From contig QMRH01000004.1 of assembly GCA_003650675.1 (NCBI GenBank), forward strand, positions 1-52,496: 52,496 nucleotides of DNA, in the 5' to 3' direction. Under the pieces are notes generated by a model. It was given only the letters and a program-made list of their open reading frames with translations, had not been told where the DNA came from and did no database searches. Positions 25,930-35,600 of the stretch are shown piece after piece (positions within the stretch are counted from its first letter, which is position 1; each line of letters starts with the position of its first letter). Source of the stretch: Thermoprotei archaeon. GTDB lineage: Archaea > Thermoproteota > Thermoprotei > Thermofilales > B20-G17. Position numbers and translations under genes: made by a program.

Positions 25930-27346
25930 CAGGAGGGCGGATGCAACGGCGGTGGGTGGAGTCTTCTTCCTAGCGATGTCGCTTCTGGTTATAAGTCTAA
26001 TACTCTACTCCCTCAGCACCCAATATGATTTAACGATTTCGATGCTCGAGAAAATAGAGGAAAACAAACCCGAAGAAATTGAGGTAACACCCATATACAC
26101 CTACATGGTTACAAAGAACGCTAGCATAGTATCCTACAGTGTTACCATTGGAAGTATAGTGGATGGCGGCTCCAATCCCCTTCTAAACGCCAGCGACAAC
26201 GACGTCATCTCCATAGATGCGGTGAAACTCGTGGACCTGGATTTAGAGTATATTAGGGTACCCTCCTCCACCCTTCTACTCCAGGATTCAGAATTCAACC
26301 ACGACTTCGAGTACTGGGAAACCCAGATAAGTCCATCCGACTCCGGTGAATGGAGTATACTGACATATAACGGAGGGGACAATGCCTCACATGTGATAAT
26401 GAGAAGCGTACGGGAGAAAGGGCATGGCACGAACAGTATTTCAGGGTACATTCAGCAGAACTTCACCCTCCAATCCGTGGAGAACATGGAGTCCATGACC
26501 ATATCCCTCCGATATAATGCTAGTCTACAGGGGTCTCTGGGTGGAAGAGGTGAGGTGAAGCAGGCTTACCTTAAGGTACAGGTATATCGTGATGGCAAAA
26601 AGGTGGGAGATGAAACAGTCTTCAACCTTCGCCACCAGGAGCCTGGGGTAGTTACAGGATGGAATAGCTGGAGCGAAGATATAACAGAGTATTTTAACAA
26701 AGCCGGGGACTATACGTTAAGGTTATTTGTGAAGCTGGAGGTTAAGGGGCAACATAATGTAACCTTTGAGGTATGGATAGATAAAGTGGAGCTGAATTTC
26801 ACCTACTATGAGGAAAGGCCCCCGCCGAGCGAGATCCAGGCGTATTTCACGGAGGTATACTTTAATATAACGGGCTTGGAAAACGTTTACAATATTTCAT
26901 CTAGACTACTTGCCTACACAAACACCAGCATACTATGCAATATTTATACACGGAACTCATCTAGCGAAAACTGGGTTTTAAAGGAGATAGAGTATATAAA
27001 TGAGGCCTCTTGGTTCAACTTGAGTTTCCCTGGACAGATGATACGTCTACTCTTCTCATCTTCCACACCATTCAACGTAAAGCTTGATTATATGGAGGTT
27101 AGAGCATGGGTTTTAAACACCAGTGGACTCTACGTTAAAGTGTACAATAAGGGAGCCCCCGATGTTAGGGTGATTTCAGTATGGGTCAACAATACTCGTA
27201 CACCTAGTGAAGGTGTCTGGAACCGCTGGATGCTTTCGACAGAGACCGCGTTGCTCCCTGTATCCTATCCTCTTGAAAAGGATAAAAGCTACGTGATACG
27301 TGTCGTAACCTCACGTGACGTCTATACATCAACTTTTAGGACGTAG
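25913..27346 (+). CDS. Large pilin-like surface protein
   Basis: 477 residues. N-terminus HLNRRADATAVGGVFFLAMS followed by a hydrophobic helix resembles a class III signal or membrane anchor. The middle (about 125-300) is a beta-sandwich-like segment (DSEFNHDFEYWETQ ... WIDKVELNFTYYEE) of the kind found in carbohydrate-binding or jelly-roll modules. The C-terminus (LYVKVYNKGAPDVRVISVWV ... SYVIRVVTSRD) repeats the design of the end of the preceding pilin. Many N-x-S/T sites. GTG start at 25913 overlaps the pilin gene by 17 bases. A minor pilin or adhesin is likely; no assembly ATPase is in the window. Confidence 0.65.
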   Translation: MHVHLNRRADATAVGGVFFLAMSLLVISLILYSLSTQYDLTISMLEKIEENKPEEIEVTPIYTYMVTKNASIVSYSVTIGSIVDGGSNPLLNASDNDVISIDAVKLVDLDLEYIRVPSSTLLLQDSEFNHDFEYWETQISPSDSGEWSILTYNGGDNASHVIMRSVREKGHGTNSISGYIQQNFTLQSVENMESMTISLRYNASLQGSLGGRGEVKQAYLKVQVYRDGKKVGDETVFNLRHQEPGVVTGWNSWSEDITEYFNKAGDYTLRLFVKLEVKGQHNVTFEVWIDKVELNFTYYEERPPPSEIQAYFTEVYFNITGLENVYNISSRLLAYTNTSILCNIYTRNSSSENWVLKEIEYINEASWFNLSFPGQMIRLLFSSSTPFNVKLDYMEVRAWVLNTSGLYVKVYNKGAPDVRVISVWVNNTRTPSEGVWNRWMLSTETALLPVSYPLEKDKSYVIRVVTSRDVYTSTFRT

Positions 27347-27357
27347 GTGGAAAAACT

Positions 27358-28416
27358 GTGCAGACCATTGTTCTCAATGGAAAGGACTGCCGTAAACTAT
27401 GCAGAATATTAATCCTGTTAACGATTACTTTGGTGGCTTTATCCCCCCTCTCCTCGCGAATCGATTTGTACATTATCCTGAATGTACTGGCGTTCGCGGC
27501 ATTCCTTTCGGCTATAGACTACTGGCAGTTACATACAATGCTTAGCCAGGAGGTGGCTGTCCAGGCCTGGGAAACCTCGATCGAAGGCTGTATACGACTC
27601 AGAATAATTTTGAGAAGCCCGCCTGCGGAAAAAAGGATGGTGGCTGAAAAAGGCCTGTTGGTGCTTTATCCTCCACCGCTACTAGTCAAGTTCATTCCCT
27701 TATCCATGGGAAGCTTTGTAAAGGATTCGGAGGTTAAACTGCTTGTCGAAGAAGTTGATGGAAGATGGCTAGCGGACTGCCTTTTATGCGACCTGAGACC
27801 TTACGGGGGGTTTCTAAGTCTCAGAAGAGATAAAGGCGTTGTGTATCTCCCCGCCGTAAGGGTTAAGCTGGGGGGCAGGTTTTTCCATAAACCCCTTTTA
27901 ATAGGTTTTTTACGTGCTTCGCAACCTTTAGTCAAGGTTCCTGTAAAAGAGGTGTTAATCAGACGAAGGGGATTGAATGCACGGCTATTATTCATAGATG
28001 GAGATAGACTACATGCGACTCTAACTGTTAAGGAATTTGATACCAAAGTGTACAAGGAGCTATACGTTCAAATTAAACGCAGAATAAACGGTGAAACTAT
28101 AATTCTCCCCGAGGATATAGTTGTCCAGGCTAGGGATAGGGGGATATATGAAGGTGTCTGGCACCCCCATAGATTTAGCGAAGGCTATGTTATAGTGTTC
28201 GGTTTAAAAAACGCCCGTAAAATGGTGGAGAAATTGAATATGCCTCCGGTTAAGAACATAGTTGTCATAGGTGATAATTCGTTTTCATTTGAAGGCGGAT
28301 ACTCCGAGTTTTCCTCGAGGAAAATAAGCATCAACTCGACTTACACCCTAGAGGTTATCTTAAAGACACATGAAAAGGAACAGATACTCGAAGCACATGA
28401 AATAAAAATCCCCTAA
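27358..28416 (+). CDS. Membrane protein of the pilin-like operon, unknown
   Basis: 352 residues with two adjacent membrane helices near the N-terminus (about 17-35 and 39-56) and a large soluble part of mixed strands, which places most of the protein on one side of the membrane. The layout recalls the N-terminal half of DUF58 proteins, but their GDxxRxIDW motif is absent. GTG start 27358 lies 11 bases after the pilin-like gene, so it belongs to that operon and may help assemble or anchor it. Confidence 0.6.
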   Translation: MQTIVLNGKDCRKLCRILILLTITLVALSPLSSRIDLYIILNVLAFAAFLSAIDYWQLHTMLSQEVAVQAWETSIEGCIRLRIILRSPPAEKRMVAEKGLLVLYPPPLLVKFIPLSMGSFVKDSEVKLLVEEVDGRWLADCLLCDLRPYGGFLSLRRDKGVVYLPAVRVKLGGRFFHKPLLIGFLRASQPLVKVPVKEVLIRRRGLNARLLFIDGDRLHATLTVKEFDTKVYKELYVQIKRRINGETIILPEDIVVQARDRGIYEGVWHPHRFSEGYVIVFGLKNARKMVEKLNMPPVKNIVVIGDNSFSFEGGYSEFSSRKISINSTYTLEVILKTHEKEQILEAHEIKIP

Positions 28417-28468
28417 ACCTATTTTACACTCTAAGAACAAGTTTTCAAAGCAATTTGTTGATACGTGT

Positions 28469-29057
28469 TTATATTATACGTGGTATGTAGCGTGGTACCT
28501 TCCGCTTGTATTTTAGGTATTTTTCACCGAAGAGCCTTTCTAGTGTACGTTCTTCAAGGAGCGCAAACACGTGGTGGGTAGCAATCTCTATGAATGTGAA
28601 TAAAAGGAGGTAGAGGGAGTTTAAGAGGAGAGTGAAATCCAAAAGCATTAATGTTGATGCAGAATACTGTGGGTTTCCAATATATTTATAGGGTCCCCAC
28701 GTGATCAAGGGGTCAAGTCTAGTCCACAAGACTCTTTTAGCTGACCTAAAGGTTTCAAACGCCCATACCAGTACAATGCCATCTACTACCGTTAAAAGTA
28801 AGCCAACCATCCTCCAAGCCATGTTAATAAACGGTAAGGGCGGGGGATCGTAAATAACCAGAAAACAGTGTAATGTATGGTGAAATGTAGAGCGTCCAGC
28901 CCACCGCAGACATTATACGTGAACCAGGAGGCCATATACCGTCGATTTCCTTTGAATAGGCTAGCACTAGAATAGCTAGATCAAGTAATGAAACGGTGTG
29001 CGTGTAGAATATAAGGAAGAGAAGAAACATGTGGAGTGTACCCGTGTAGATAACCAT
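28469..29057 (-). pseudogene. Isoprenylcysteine/phospholipid methyltransferase-like gene with a frameshift
   Basis: Two reading frames make one integral-membrane methyltransferase-like protein. Upstream part: ATG 29057 to TAA 28824, with two to three helices and ending YLRSPALTVY. Downstream part: ATG 28822 to 28469 with GPYKYIGNPQYSA and EERTLERLFGEKYLKYKRKV, the SAM-binding signature of the ICMT/PEMT family. Reading the second frame upstream gives SPPLPFINMAWRMVG, so the frames join at the run of five C (minus strand) at 28842-28846. A one-base slip there, real or a sequencing error, explains the break. If not an error, coupled re-initiation (TAACATG) could still make both halves. Confidence 0.7.
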
Positions 29058-29170
29058 TCACGTGATATTTATTAGTTTATCTAATGGACTACCTTAGGCT
29101 TCTAGACGACATGGATGTTACCTCTCAGAGCGAGGAGAGAATAATATAAAATCCATTTTAAATAATATTC

Positions 29171-30751
29171 ATGGTAGTTAAAGTGCAGGTGGGAGAGAAG
29201 AAACTATTCTTAATTATAGTAGTAGTTTCCCTGATCCTTTTTACGGTAGTTGTGGTCAAGGAGACACGTGTATTGAATGGTTTCCTTCAAGTTCCCACAT
29301 ACCATTATAACATAGAAGTCTTGGATAATGGGTCGGCGTTGGTTACCATAACTTTTGACGCAAAGGGGCCGGGACAAAGCTACGTGTATCTACCCCGCTT
29401 CACAAACTATTCTCTCAATATTGAGGGCGATGTCTCTACAAGTGTGGAGGAGGATCCAAACATATACTTCTATCATAAAAGGATATTCTATTATAATAGT
29501 TCAGACGCCATCCATATAGAGGTATTCTATGTTTTTCCATACGCCTCTTTAATGATAGGGGATGAAGGATGGTTCATGAGTCCCCTCATATACTTTTCGG
29601 AAAACTCGGTCAGCGAGATAAAAGTAACTTTACCGCACTTAAAATACATAATTAAATCACAGCCATCCCCTATTTCACAGGACAAGGACAGTAACACCTT
29701 GTACTTCAGAATGGGGTGGAACGATATATACTTCTACGGATATAGGGTTGCGATAAATTATAGACTTGAGAACCCGATAGAGAACACCCCTATAGTGAGG
29801 TACATTAGTGGAGGAAGCATCGAGCTGGTTTTTAGGGTGCCAGCTATTTATGAGGAGATTGTGGACAAGATGACGGTTACCTTGGATGGTGCTCAACCCT
29901 TCTTCAGAGACCTCTTCAACTTTTTCCCAGATTCCCTGGAATTCGAGTTCTATCTACCCGAACTCCAGGATCTCTCTACACTGGGATACGTGGAAAGCGA
30001 GATAATTTCCCTTGGAAAAGTACACATAAACCTTGCACTACTACGCTTCAAACCCGGATACTTAGAACACACTGTCATCCATGAAGTGGTGCATGTAATG
30101 CTCGGAAAAATAGGTGTGGCAGCGAAAAAGGATACACGTTGGATACATGAAGGCCTAGCAGAATACATTTCAATTCAAATCGAGAAACTCATGGGAATGA
30201 ATACGACAGAGACGGAGATAAGCCTCGAAGAACGAGCTAAGAGCTTTAGGGAAAAATATAGGCTTGGAAACCTGATATACTGGAGTTATGGTTCTGATCA
30301 AGACCTCTACTACGGTGCCTCCTACTACGTTATGAAGGTACTGGGTGAAAAATACGGTGGACTAGACTTTTACAGACGGCTATTTCAGGCGATAAAAAAC
30401 GGTAAAGGCGTTAATAGTACAAACGACTTTATAGATGCTGTAGCCAGTGTAGCTGGGGGAGATGCTTATAATCTGTTTAGCTCTTGGGGGTTCCCTGTCA
30501 AGAAGGCGTTGAACCCCCTCTTAATATATTCTTTAATGATCGCCATCGTAATAGTAGCCGTCGTTGTAGTCATGGTGTATCTTAATGTAAGAAAAGGTAA
30601 GGAGGAGGGTTTAAGATGCCCGTATTGTGGAGCCCCACTTGACCCAATTTCCAGGTTCTGCATATATTGTGGTAGGGAAATCGAAGAAACATTCGGCACC
30701 TCTATGCCAGGGATACTCCATGAGGAGGGAGAGGACGAGGAAAACGATTAA
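29171..30751 (+). CDS. Membrane-bound gluzincin metallopeptidase with C-terminal zinc ribbon
   Basis: 526 residues: N-terminal helix (about 12-30), a long extracytoplasmic beta-rich region, a zinc peptidase domain with HEVVH (about 307-311) and the third ligand in WIHEGLAEYIS (about 325-335), a second helix (about 448-472) and a cytosolic tail CPYCGAPLDPISRFCIYCGR (two CxxC pairs, about 481-500). The HExxH plus downstream GLxE spacing is that of M1-like/peptidase MA proteins. Catalysis would be outside, with the zinc ribbon inside as a possible sensor or docking site. Overlaps the next gene by 32 bases. Substrate unknown. Confidence 0.8.
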   Translation: MVVKVQVGEKKLFLIIVVVSLILFTVVVVKETRVLNGFLQVPTYHYNIEVLDNGSALVTITFDAKGPGQSYVYLPRFTNYSLNIEGDVSTSVEEDPNIYFYHKRIFYYNSSDAIHIEVFYVFPYASLMIGDEGWFMSPLIYFSENSVSEIKVTLPHLKYIIKSQPSPISQDKDSNTLYFRMGWNDIYFYGYRVAINYRLENPIENTPIVRYISGGSIELVFRVPAIYEEIVDKMTVTLDGAQPFFRDLFNFFPDSLEFEFYLPELQDLSTLGYVESEIISLGKVHINLALLRFKPGYLEHTVIHEVVHVMLGKIGVAAKKDTRWIHEGLAEYISIQIEKLMGMNTTETEISLEERAKSFREKYRLGNLIYWSYGSDQDLYYGASYYVMKVLGEKYGGLDFYRRLFQAIKNGKGVNSTNDFIDAVASVAGGDAYNLFSSWGFPVKKALNPLLIYSLMIAIVIVAVVVVMVYLNVRKGKEEGLRCPYCGAPLDPISRFCIYCGREIEETFGTSMPGILHEEGEDEEND

Positions 30752-31262
30752 GCCGATACATGCCCTAGGCTTCTTTAACGTACATGAAGACGGTTTTATA
30801 GTGGAGAACATTGTTTTCGACTACTATGATCCCGGCAGAGTCTATTGGTCTAAATTTACAGCTGGTACTCTAGAAGAAGAGATCGAAGCCATGCGCCAAA
30901 ACATGCAGGAGTTTCTGAGGGAGGAAAAGACCATAATAAACGGTGAAACAGTCGTTCCAAGAGTGTTAGGCGCTGACATGGTTTTTAGAACTCCCCGTTA
31001 CCCTTCTCTGATACTCTTCATATCCTTTAAAGGTAAACTTCGGGAAGGAGAAAACGTATATGAAAACATTTACGAGGAAACTGTAAGCGAATACCCATAC
31101 GAGTTTTATTGGTTTTTCCCGGAAGGCTTTAAAATAAACGAGGTGATAGTTGACGGAGACTTCACTATAGAAGATAATATTCTGATGGTTTGGGTTTCCA
31201 AGGGGACGAAAATCAAGGGCTACGAGAAAATAGTCTTTAAAAGCACCCATAGGATCAGGTAA
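30720..31262 (+). CDS. Hypothetical soluble protein coupled to the metallopeptidase
   Basis: 180 residues from ATG 30720; the start lies inside the peptidase gene and GAGG-like sequence around it fits coupling. No signal peptide or helix; alternating strands and helices suggest a globular cytosolic domain (GFFNVHEDGFIVENIVFDYY ... YEFYWFFPEGFKINEVIVDG). No family recognised. The tight overlap suggests it interacts with the cytosolic tail of the peptidase. Its last eight bases overlap the end of the convergent small gene at 31255. Confidence 0.6.
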   Translation: MRRERTRKTIKPIHALGFFNVHEDGFIVENIVFDYYDPGRVYWSKFTAGTLEEEIEAMRQNMQEFLREEKTIINGETVVPRVLGADMVFRTPRYPSLILFISFKGKLREGENVYENIYEETVSEYPYEFYWFFPEGFKINEVIVDGDFTIEDNILMVWVSKGTKIKGYEKIVFKSTHRIR

Positions 31263-31548
31263 AAAGCTTCTCCAAGAACTCCTCTACATCACTATATTTA
31301 CTTTCTAGAGCTATAAGTATCATCGTTCTGGTTGGAACAAATAAAGCTATTTCAATGTCATCGTACCTGAGCCTATAATAGCCCCCGACATCGGATTCTA
31401 AAACCTCAGACTTAGAAAATATTTTTCTTAGGGCCTCTTTCATCGAATCTTTATTTAATTTCACACCGTAAGTTCCATCGCTAGAGCATATGAGACTATA
31501 AGTGTCTACGTACTTTTCCCAGTTCCTGGACCCCTGCAATTGTGCCAC
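31255..31548 (-). CDS. Small hypothetical protein
   Basis: 97 residues, alpha/beta, no motif recognised (YGVKLNKDSMKEALRKIFSK; YRLRYDDIEIALFVPTRTMI). Reads like a compact regulatory or roadblock-like fold, but that is a guess. Convergent with and overlapping by eight bases the partner of the metallopeptidase. Codon use is like its neighbours, which supports it as a real gene. Confidence 0.55.
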   Translation of the reverse strand: MAQLQGSRNWEKYVDTYSLICSSDGTYGVKLNKDSMKEALRKIFSKSEVLESDVGGYYRLRYDDIEIALFVPTRTMILIALESKYSDVEEFLEKLFT

Positions 31549-31683
31549 CGAGCTACCCTATGAATAGTTTCCACCAATATTTTATATAGATTCCCGATAA
31601 GTCGGAGACTGCTGTTCCACTATCTATTTAAAAGTATTTATTTATGTTTTAGTTTTATTTCACAAGTCATAAGGGTGCGTAGA

Positions 31684-33519
31684 ATGCGTGTATTACTGCT
31701 TCACTGCGACTGGATCGAATATGAGCCTAGAAAGAAAGCGCTTGAAGAAGCAGAGGAGATTAAGGAGGGTTCTAGGAGACTAGAAGAAGTTTTAGCAGTT
31801 TTTATAACCGTGGAGAAAGACGATGACGAAGAAGTCGTTGAAAGAGCCTCTACAGAGATACTGAACGTTTTTCATGAAGTTAAAGCAGAGAGGATTCTCC
31901 TATACCCTTGGGCGCATTTAAGTAGCAGGCTTAAATCGCCTGATAAAGCCCTCTACATCATAAAGCTCTTAGAGAAGAAGATTAAAGGAAAAAACATAGA
32001 GGTGTATAGGGCTCCTTTCGGATGGTATAAAGCCCTCAGGCTATCGGTTAAAGGACACCCCTTAGCCGAACTTTCGAGGGAGATTAGGGGGGAAGGAGAA
32101 GAGAAAACCGTTGCCCCCAAGGTTAAGAAAAAGTACGTTATAGTCACCCCTGAAGGCAGGGAAATTGACCCTGTGAAAGCTGACTTATCTTCATTCAACC
32201 CCGAATTCCAGGTTTTAGTTAGAAAAGAAGCCTTAGGAGAAAAGCTCCCGGGTGGCAAGTCTACCATACTAGACTATCTGAAGAGATTTGAATTCGAGTG
32301 GGAACCCTTCTCTGATTATGGACACATGAGGCTTGGCCCCTATGCGGCGTTGATTTTCGACCTTGTTTCTGAATACTCGCGTGAGATTGCCGGAGATCTA
32401 GGGGTTCCATTATTTGAAGTAAAGGGTACAGCGTTCTTCGACTTGAAGATGAAACCCGTACGGGAACATGCGGAACTCTACGGTGATAGACTTTACACCC
32501 TTAAGACCGATAAAGGTGAAATGATATTAAGGTATGCCGCATGCCACCAGCAGTTTGCTTTGATAAAGGACTGGAATCTATCCTACCGTAACCTGCCTTT
32601 CGGGGCCTTTGAAGTAGCGGACTCGTACCGATACGAGCAAAGTGGGGAAACTGAACTCTGTTTCAGGCTACGTCGATTCTATATGCCGGATCTCCACATA
32701 TTCGTTAAGGACGAAGACGAAGCTAAGAAATGGCTACTCAGGATACATGAAAAAATAATGGATGAAATGAAAAAGCTTGGCAGAAACTATGAACTGTTGG
32801 TTAACGTGGTGACTCCCCAACAATACGATCGATACAGGTCCTTTATAGTGGAGATTGCACAGCGGATTAAAAAGCCGTTACTGGTGGCAATCTATCCTGC
32901 ATCTGGGCTGAGCTACTACTGGACAATAAATATTGAATACCATATACTGGATCTCCTTGGAAGACCCCGGGAGGTAGGCACGGTACAGATAGATATAGGC
33001 AATGCAAAGAGATTCGGAATAAAGTATGTCGGTGAAAACGGTGAAGAGAAATACCCGGTAATACTGCATACAGCAATTATAGGCAGCATTGAACGTTTCA
33101 TATATGCTGTGTTCGACACAGCGTTGCATAAAAAGAGACCAATGCTACCGGTATGGCTCTCACCAATACAGGTAAGGATACTTCCAGTCTCCTCGAAACA
33201 TTTACCTTACGCTAATGAAATCGCCCTAAAACTTGAAAGCCTCAGTTTCCGTGTAGACATCGACGACACCGAACGAAGCCTAAGTAGGAAGATCGTCGAC
33301 GCCGAAAGAGAATGGATCCCCTACATACTTGTTGTAGGTGATAAAGAATACGAGAGAAGAACAATTACCGTTAGAAGAAGAAAGGATGGAAGACAAGTTG
33401 AAATGACGGTTAACGAGTTAATAGAGGAGCTACAGGAGGAAACACGTGGATACCCTCGACGCCGAGCATACTTTGGCAGATATGTTTCTCTGCGTCCTGG
33501 CTTTATAAAATGGCAGTAA
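31684..33519 (+). CDS. thrS: Threonyl-tRNA synthetase, archaeal type
   Basis: 611-residue class II synthetase charging tRNA-Thr. The N-terminus MRVLLLHCDWIEYEPRKKAL begins the archaeal editing domain (about 1-145), related to D-aminoacyl-tRNA deacylase and different from the bacterial one. The catalytic core has RYAACHQQFALIKDW, motif 2 as ETELCFRLRRFYMPDLHIF, and motif 3 in HTAIIGSIERFI; an anticodon-binding domain follows (from about 500, LPVWLSPIQVRILPVS). ATG 31684 is taken, three codons into a GTG-started reading, because the editing domain starts there in relatives. Diagnostic of Archaea. Confidence 0.95.
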   Translation: MRVLLLHCDWIEYEPRKKALEEAEEIKEGSRRLEEVLAVFITVEKDDDEEVVERASTEILNVFHEVKAERILLYPWAHLSSRLKSPDKALYIIKLLEKKIKGKNIEVYRAPFGWYKALRLSVKGHPLAELSREIRGEGEEKTVAPKVKKKYVIVTPEGREIDPVKADLSSFNPEFQVLVRKEALGEKLPGGKSTILDYLKRFEFEWEPFSDYGHMRLGPYAALIFDLVSEYSREIAGDLGVPLFEVKGTAFFDLKMKPVREHAELYGDRLYTLKTDKGEMILRYAACHQQFALIKDWNLSYRNLPFGAFEVADSYRYEQSGETELCFRLRRFYMPDLHIFVKDEDEAKKWLLRIHEKIMDEMKKLGRNYELLVNVVTPQQYDRYRSFIVEIAQRIKKPLLVAIYPASGLSYYWTINIEYHILDLLGRPREVGTVQIDIGNAKRFGIKYVGENGEEKYPVILHTAIIGSIERFIYAVFDTALHKKRPMLPVWLSPIQVRILPVSSKHLPYANEIALKLESLSFRVDIDDTERSLSRKIVDAEREWIPYILVVGDKEYERRTITVRRRKDGRQVEMTVNELIEELQEETRGYPRRRAYFGRYVSLRPGFIKWQ

Positions 33520-33541
33520 CCAAGCTAGGGGAAGAAGATGT

Positions 33542-34147
33542 TTATGTCTTCTTCTCCAACTTTAAGAGTAATGTTTTTTCAAAGAACCACATGCTTTTTT
33601 CGGCTAAAACCTCTATCCTAAAGGCGTTGAGCTCTAGTTTAGGGAGCATATCCTCCGTTACAAGTATGAATATTCCTCTTCTAACCCTCCTCTGTGCTTC
33701 TCTAAGAAAACTCGCTACCAGCCTCCAGCCACCATACCATGATTCCTCTAGGATATCTGTTGCTAAGCCTTCGAGATAAGGGGGATTAAATACAATGTAG
33801 TCGAAGCATCCCTCTATATTCGAGAAAAGGTTGGACCACACAGCATGGAAATTTCTTATGCCGTTCACTAAAGCATTAAGGTTAGCGTAGAATACCGCGT
33901 AGGGATTTATATCTGCCCCCACGACTTCCCTACAGGTGCGGGCTAACTTTAATCCTATAATACCGCATCCAGTCCCCATATCTAGGACCCTGCTTTCCTC
34001 CTCTACTTCCACATGATCGAGGAAAAGGTAGGTGTCTTCCTCAGGATTATATACTTTAGAGGTATCCAGTAATATCACCAGGTTGTCGATGCGCCTAATT
34101 ATAGCATTTCTTAGGCTTTTTAGTAGCTCGTTGCAATGTAACTCCAT
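33542..34147 (-). CDS. HemK2-type protein methyltransferase
   Basis: 201-residue SAM-dependent methyltransferase of the HemK2/Mtq2 group, which in archaea and eukaryotes methylates the glutamine of the GGQ motif in release factor aRF1 and related substrates. YNPEEDTYLFLDHV, the SAM loop LDMGTGCGIIGLK (about 54-66) and the catalytic NPPY (about 119-122) are visible. An in-frame start 12 bases upstream (34159) adds four residues. Convergent with thrS and divergent from the membrane gene at 34200 across a 52-base A/T-rich spacer. Confidence 0.9.
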   Translation of the reverse strand: MELHCNELLKSLRNAIIRRIDNLVILLDTSKVYNPEEDTYLFLDHVEVEEESRVLDMGTGCGIIGLKLARTCREVVGADINPYAVFYANLNALVNGIRNFHAVWSNLFSNIEGCFDYIVFNPPYLEGLATDILEESWYGGWRLVASFLREAQRRVRRGIFILVTEDMLPKLELNAFRIEVLAEKSMWFFEKTLLLKLEKKT

Positions 34148-34199
34148 CGTAAACAACATTAATTATATATAATATGTATTTTTAGCCTAATGGAGAAAA

Positions 34200-35480
34200 A
34201 TGGTCGAACTATTACCTCAAGATATACTGGGGCTACTCTATACCCTTATTTACCTCTCCTTGATAGGTATTGCACTTTCATTGATATATGGCATTTCAGA
34301 ATGGTTTTCGAAAGATAGGGTACTAAAAATCTTCGAGGGGAAGTTCGTCTTCGTCTACCTTGGCAAAGAAGTTTACTATGGGAGAATGAAAATACATCCT
34401 AGAAGTGGTGGCGGCTTCGAAGTCATTTTCCCCCCGGAGGGTGTAGAGAATCCAGTGGCCCTTCTAGCATTTTTGATGGAAAATTACAGGGAGACAGGCG
34501 ACAAGAAGTTCCTCGAAAAAGCCGAAAAAGTTTTAGAAGAATTCAAAAAGAGGAAGATTTTGCCGCAGGATTATTCACTCAAAGACGTGTCGCTAAATCC
34601 CTGGCAGCCTCCATCGCTTGTGTCAAGGAAAATATATGCTAATGAAATAGGCAACCTCTATGGAATAATGTTCTTTAAATACGTGTTAAGCGAGGAGGAG
34701 ATAACGGAGAGATGGAAGGAGCTCCATCGAGTATATAGTCCTTCGCCCATTAGAAGGCTTAAAAGAAAAATGTACAACAGTCTTTCGTACGTTAAGGATA
34801 AGATCGGAGCAACGCTTTCAAAGACTACTGGAACTGTTCTAGCTCCATTAACACCTGAAGTACGCAAAGGCATTGAAGAAATACAGGCTAAACTCGTGGG
34901 AAGTGTGGGCGCCAGCTATGATTCTTTTCTGGAGGATAGCATAGGAAGATTGGTAACTGTGCAGGTGACTGACCCCAGCGGTGGAACTAGGTTCTACCAG
35001 GGAATATTGAGAGAGTACTCTAACAATTATATCCTGGTATACGACGTCGATTACAAGCTTCAAATGAAAATGCTCTTCAGGGGAGTAAAGGAGGTGGAGG
35101 GCTACCCGCAGTCACTATTCAGTTTATACGGATATAAGATCAAGGAAAAACCGCACTTAAAGGTGTCCCAGCTTACCTTAAGAGAAGGGAAGGCTGTCCT
35201 TAAGTTAGTGAACACATCTAACGAGTATCTACGCCTTAAGAACGTGATTGTGGATGGTAATGAAGTAAAGATATTTAAAACCTTATCTCCAAAAGCTGAA
35301 ATCAGGCTTGAGGCTCCTGCCTCCTCAAATGAACCTACAATTGAAGTAAACTATGAAATATGTCGCGAAGCAGATATAATTTGGCCACGATCAAAGGTGA
35401 AGGTTATCGGTCTAGGCGACTATCCTCCAGACATATTAGGTGAGATACTAAAATCCCTTCCCTTCAGACGGGGTCATTGA
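34200..35480 (+). CDS. Membrane-anchored protein with Sm-like beta segments, unknown
   Basis: 426 residues: one N-terminal helix (about 10-32), a charged cytosolic part, an EEEITERWKELHRVY region and two beta-rich stretches (about 45-75 KFVFVYLGKEVYYGRMKI and about 245-285 GRLVTVQVTDPSGGTRFYQG) that each look like a five-strand Sm/OB-type barrel. No catalytic motif. Preceded by GGAGA at a four-base spacing. First gene of a run of four on this strand that also holds two phosphoesterases; possible membrane scaffold for them. Confidence 0.6.
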   Translation: MVELLPQDILGLLYTLIYLSLIGIALSLIYGISEWFSKDRVLKIFEGKFVFVYLGKEVYYGRMKIHPRSGGGFEVIFPPEGVENPVALLAFLMENYRETGDKKFLEKAEKVLEEFKKRKILPQDYSLKDVSLNPWQPPSLVSRKIYANEIGNLYGIMFFKYVLSEEEITERWKELHRVYSPSPIRRLKRKMYNSLSYVKDKIGATLSKTTGTVLAPLTPEVRKGIEEIQAKLVGSVGASYDSFLEDSIGRLVTVQVTDPSGGTRFYQGILREYSNNYILVYDVDYKLQMKMLFRGVKEVEGYPQSLFSLYGYKIKEKPHLKVSQLTLREGKAVLKLVNTSNEYLRLKNVIVDGNEVKIFKTLSPKAEIRLEAPASSNEPTIEVNYEICREADIIWPRSKVKVIGLGDYPPDILGEILKSLPFRRGH

Positions 35481-35600
35481 CATCATCGCTCAGCCGAAAC
35501 TTCCCTCCTCATCCAAGAAAAATACAGTTATATATTTTAAATATCTTTTCACGTTGTTTAGAAGCGTTGCCTTTATGTTCGTGACATAAAAATATATAGT

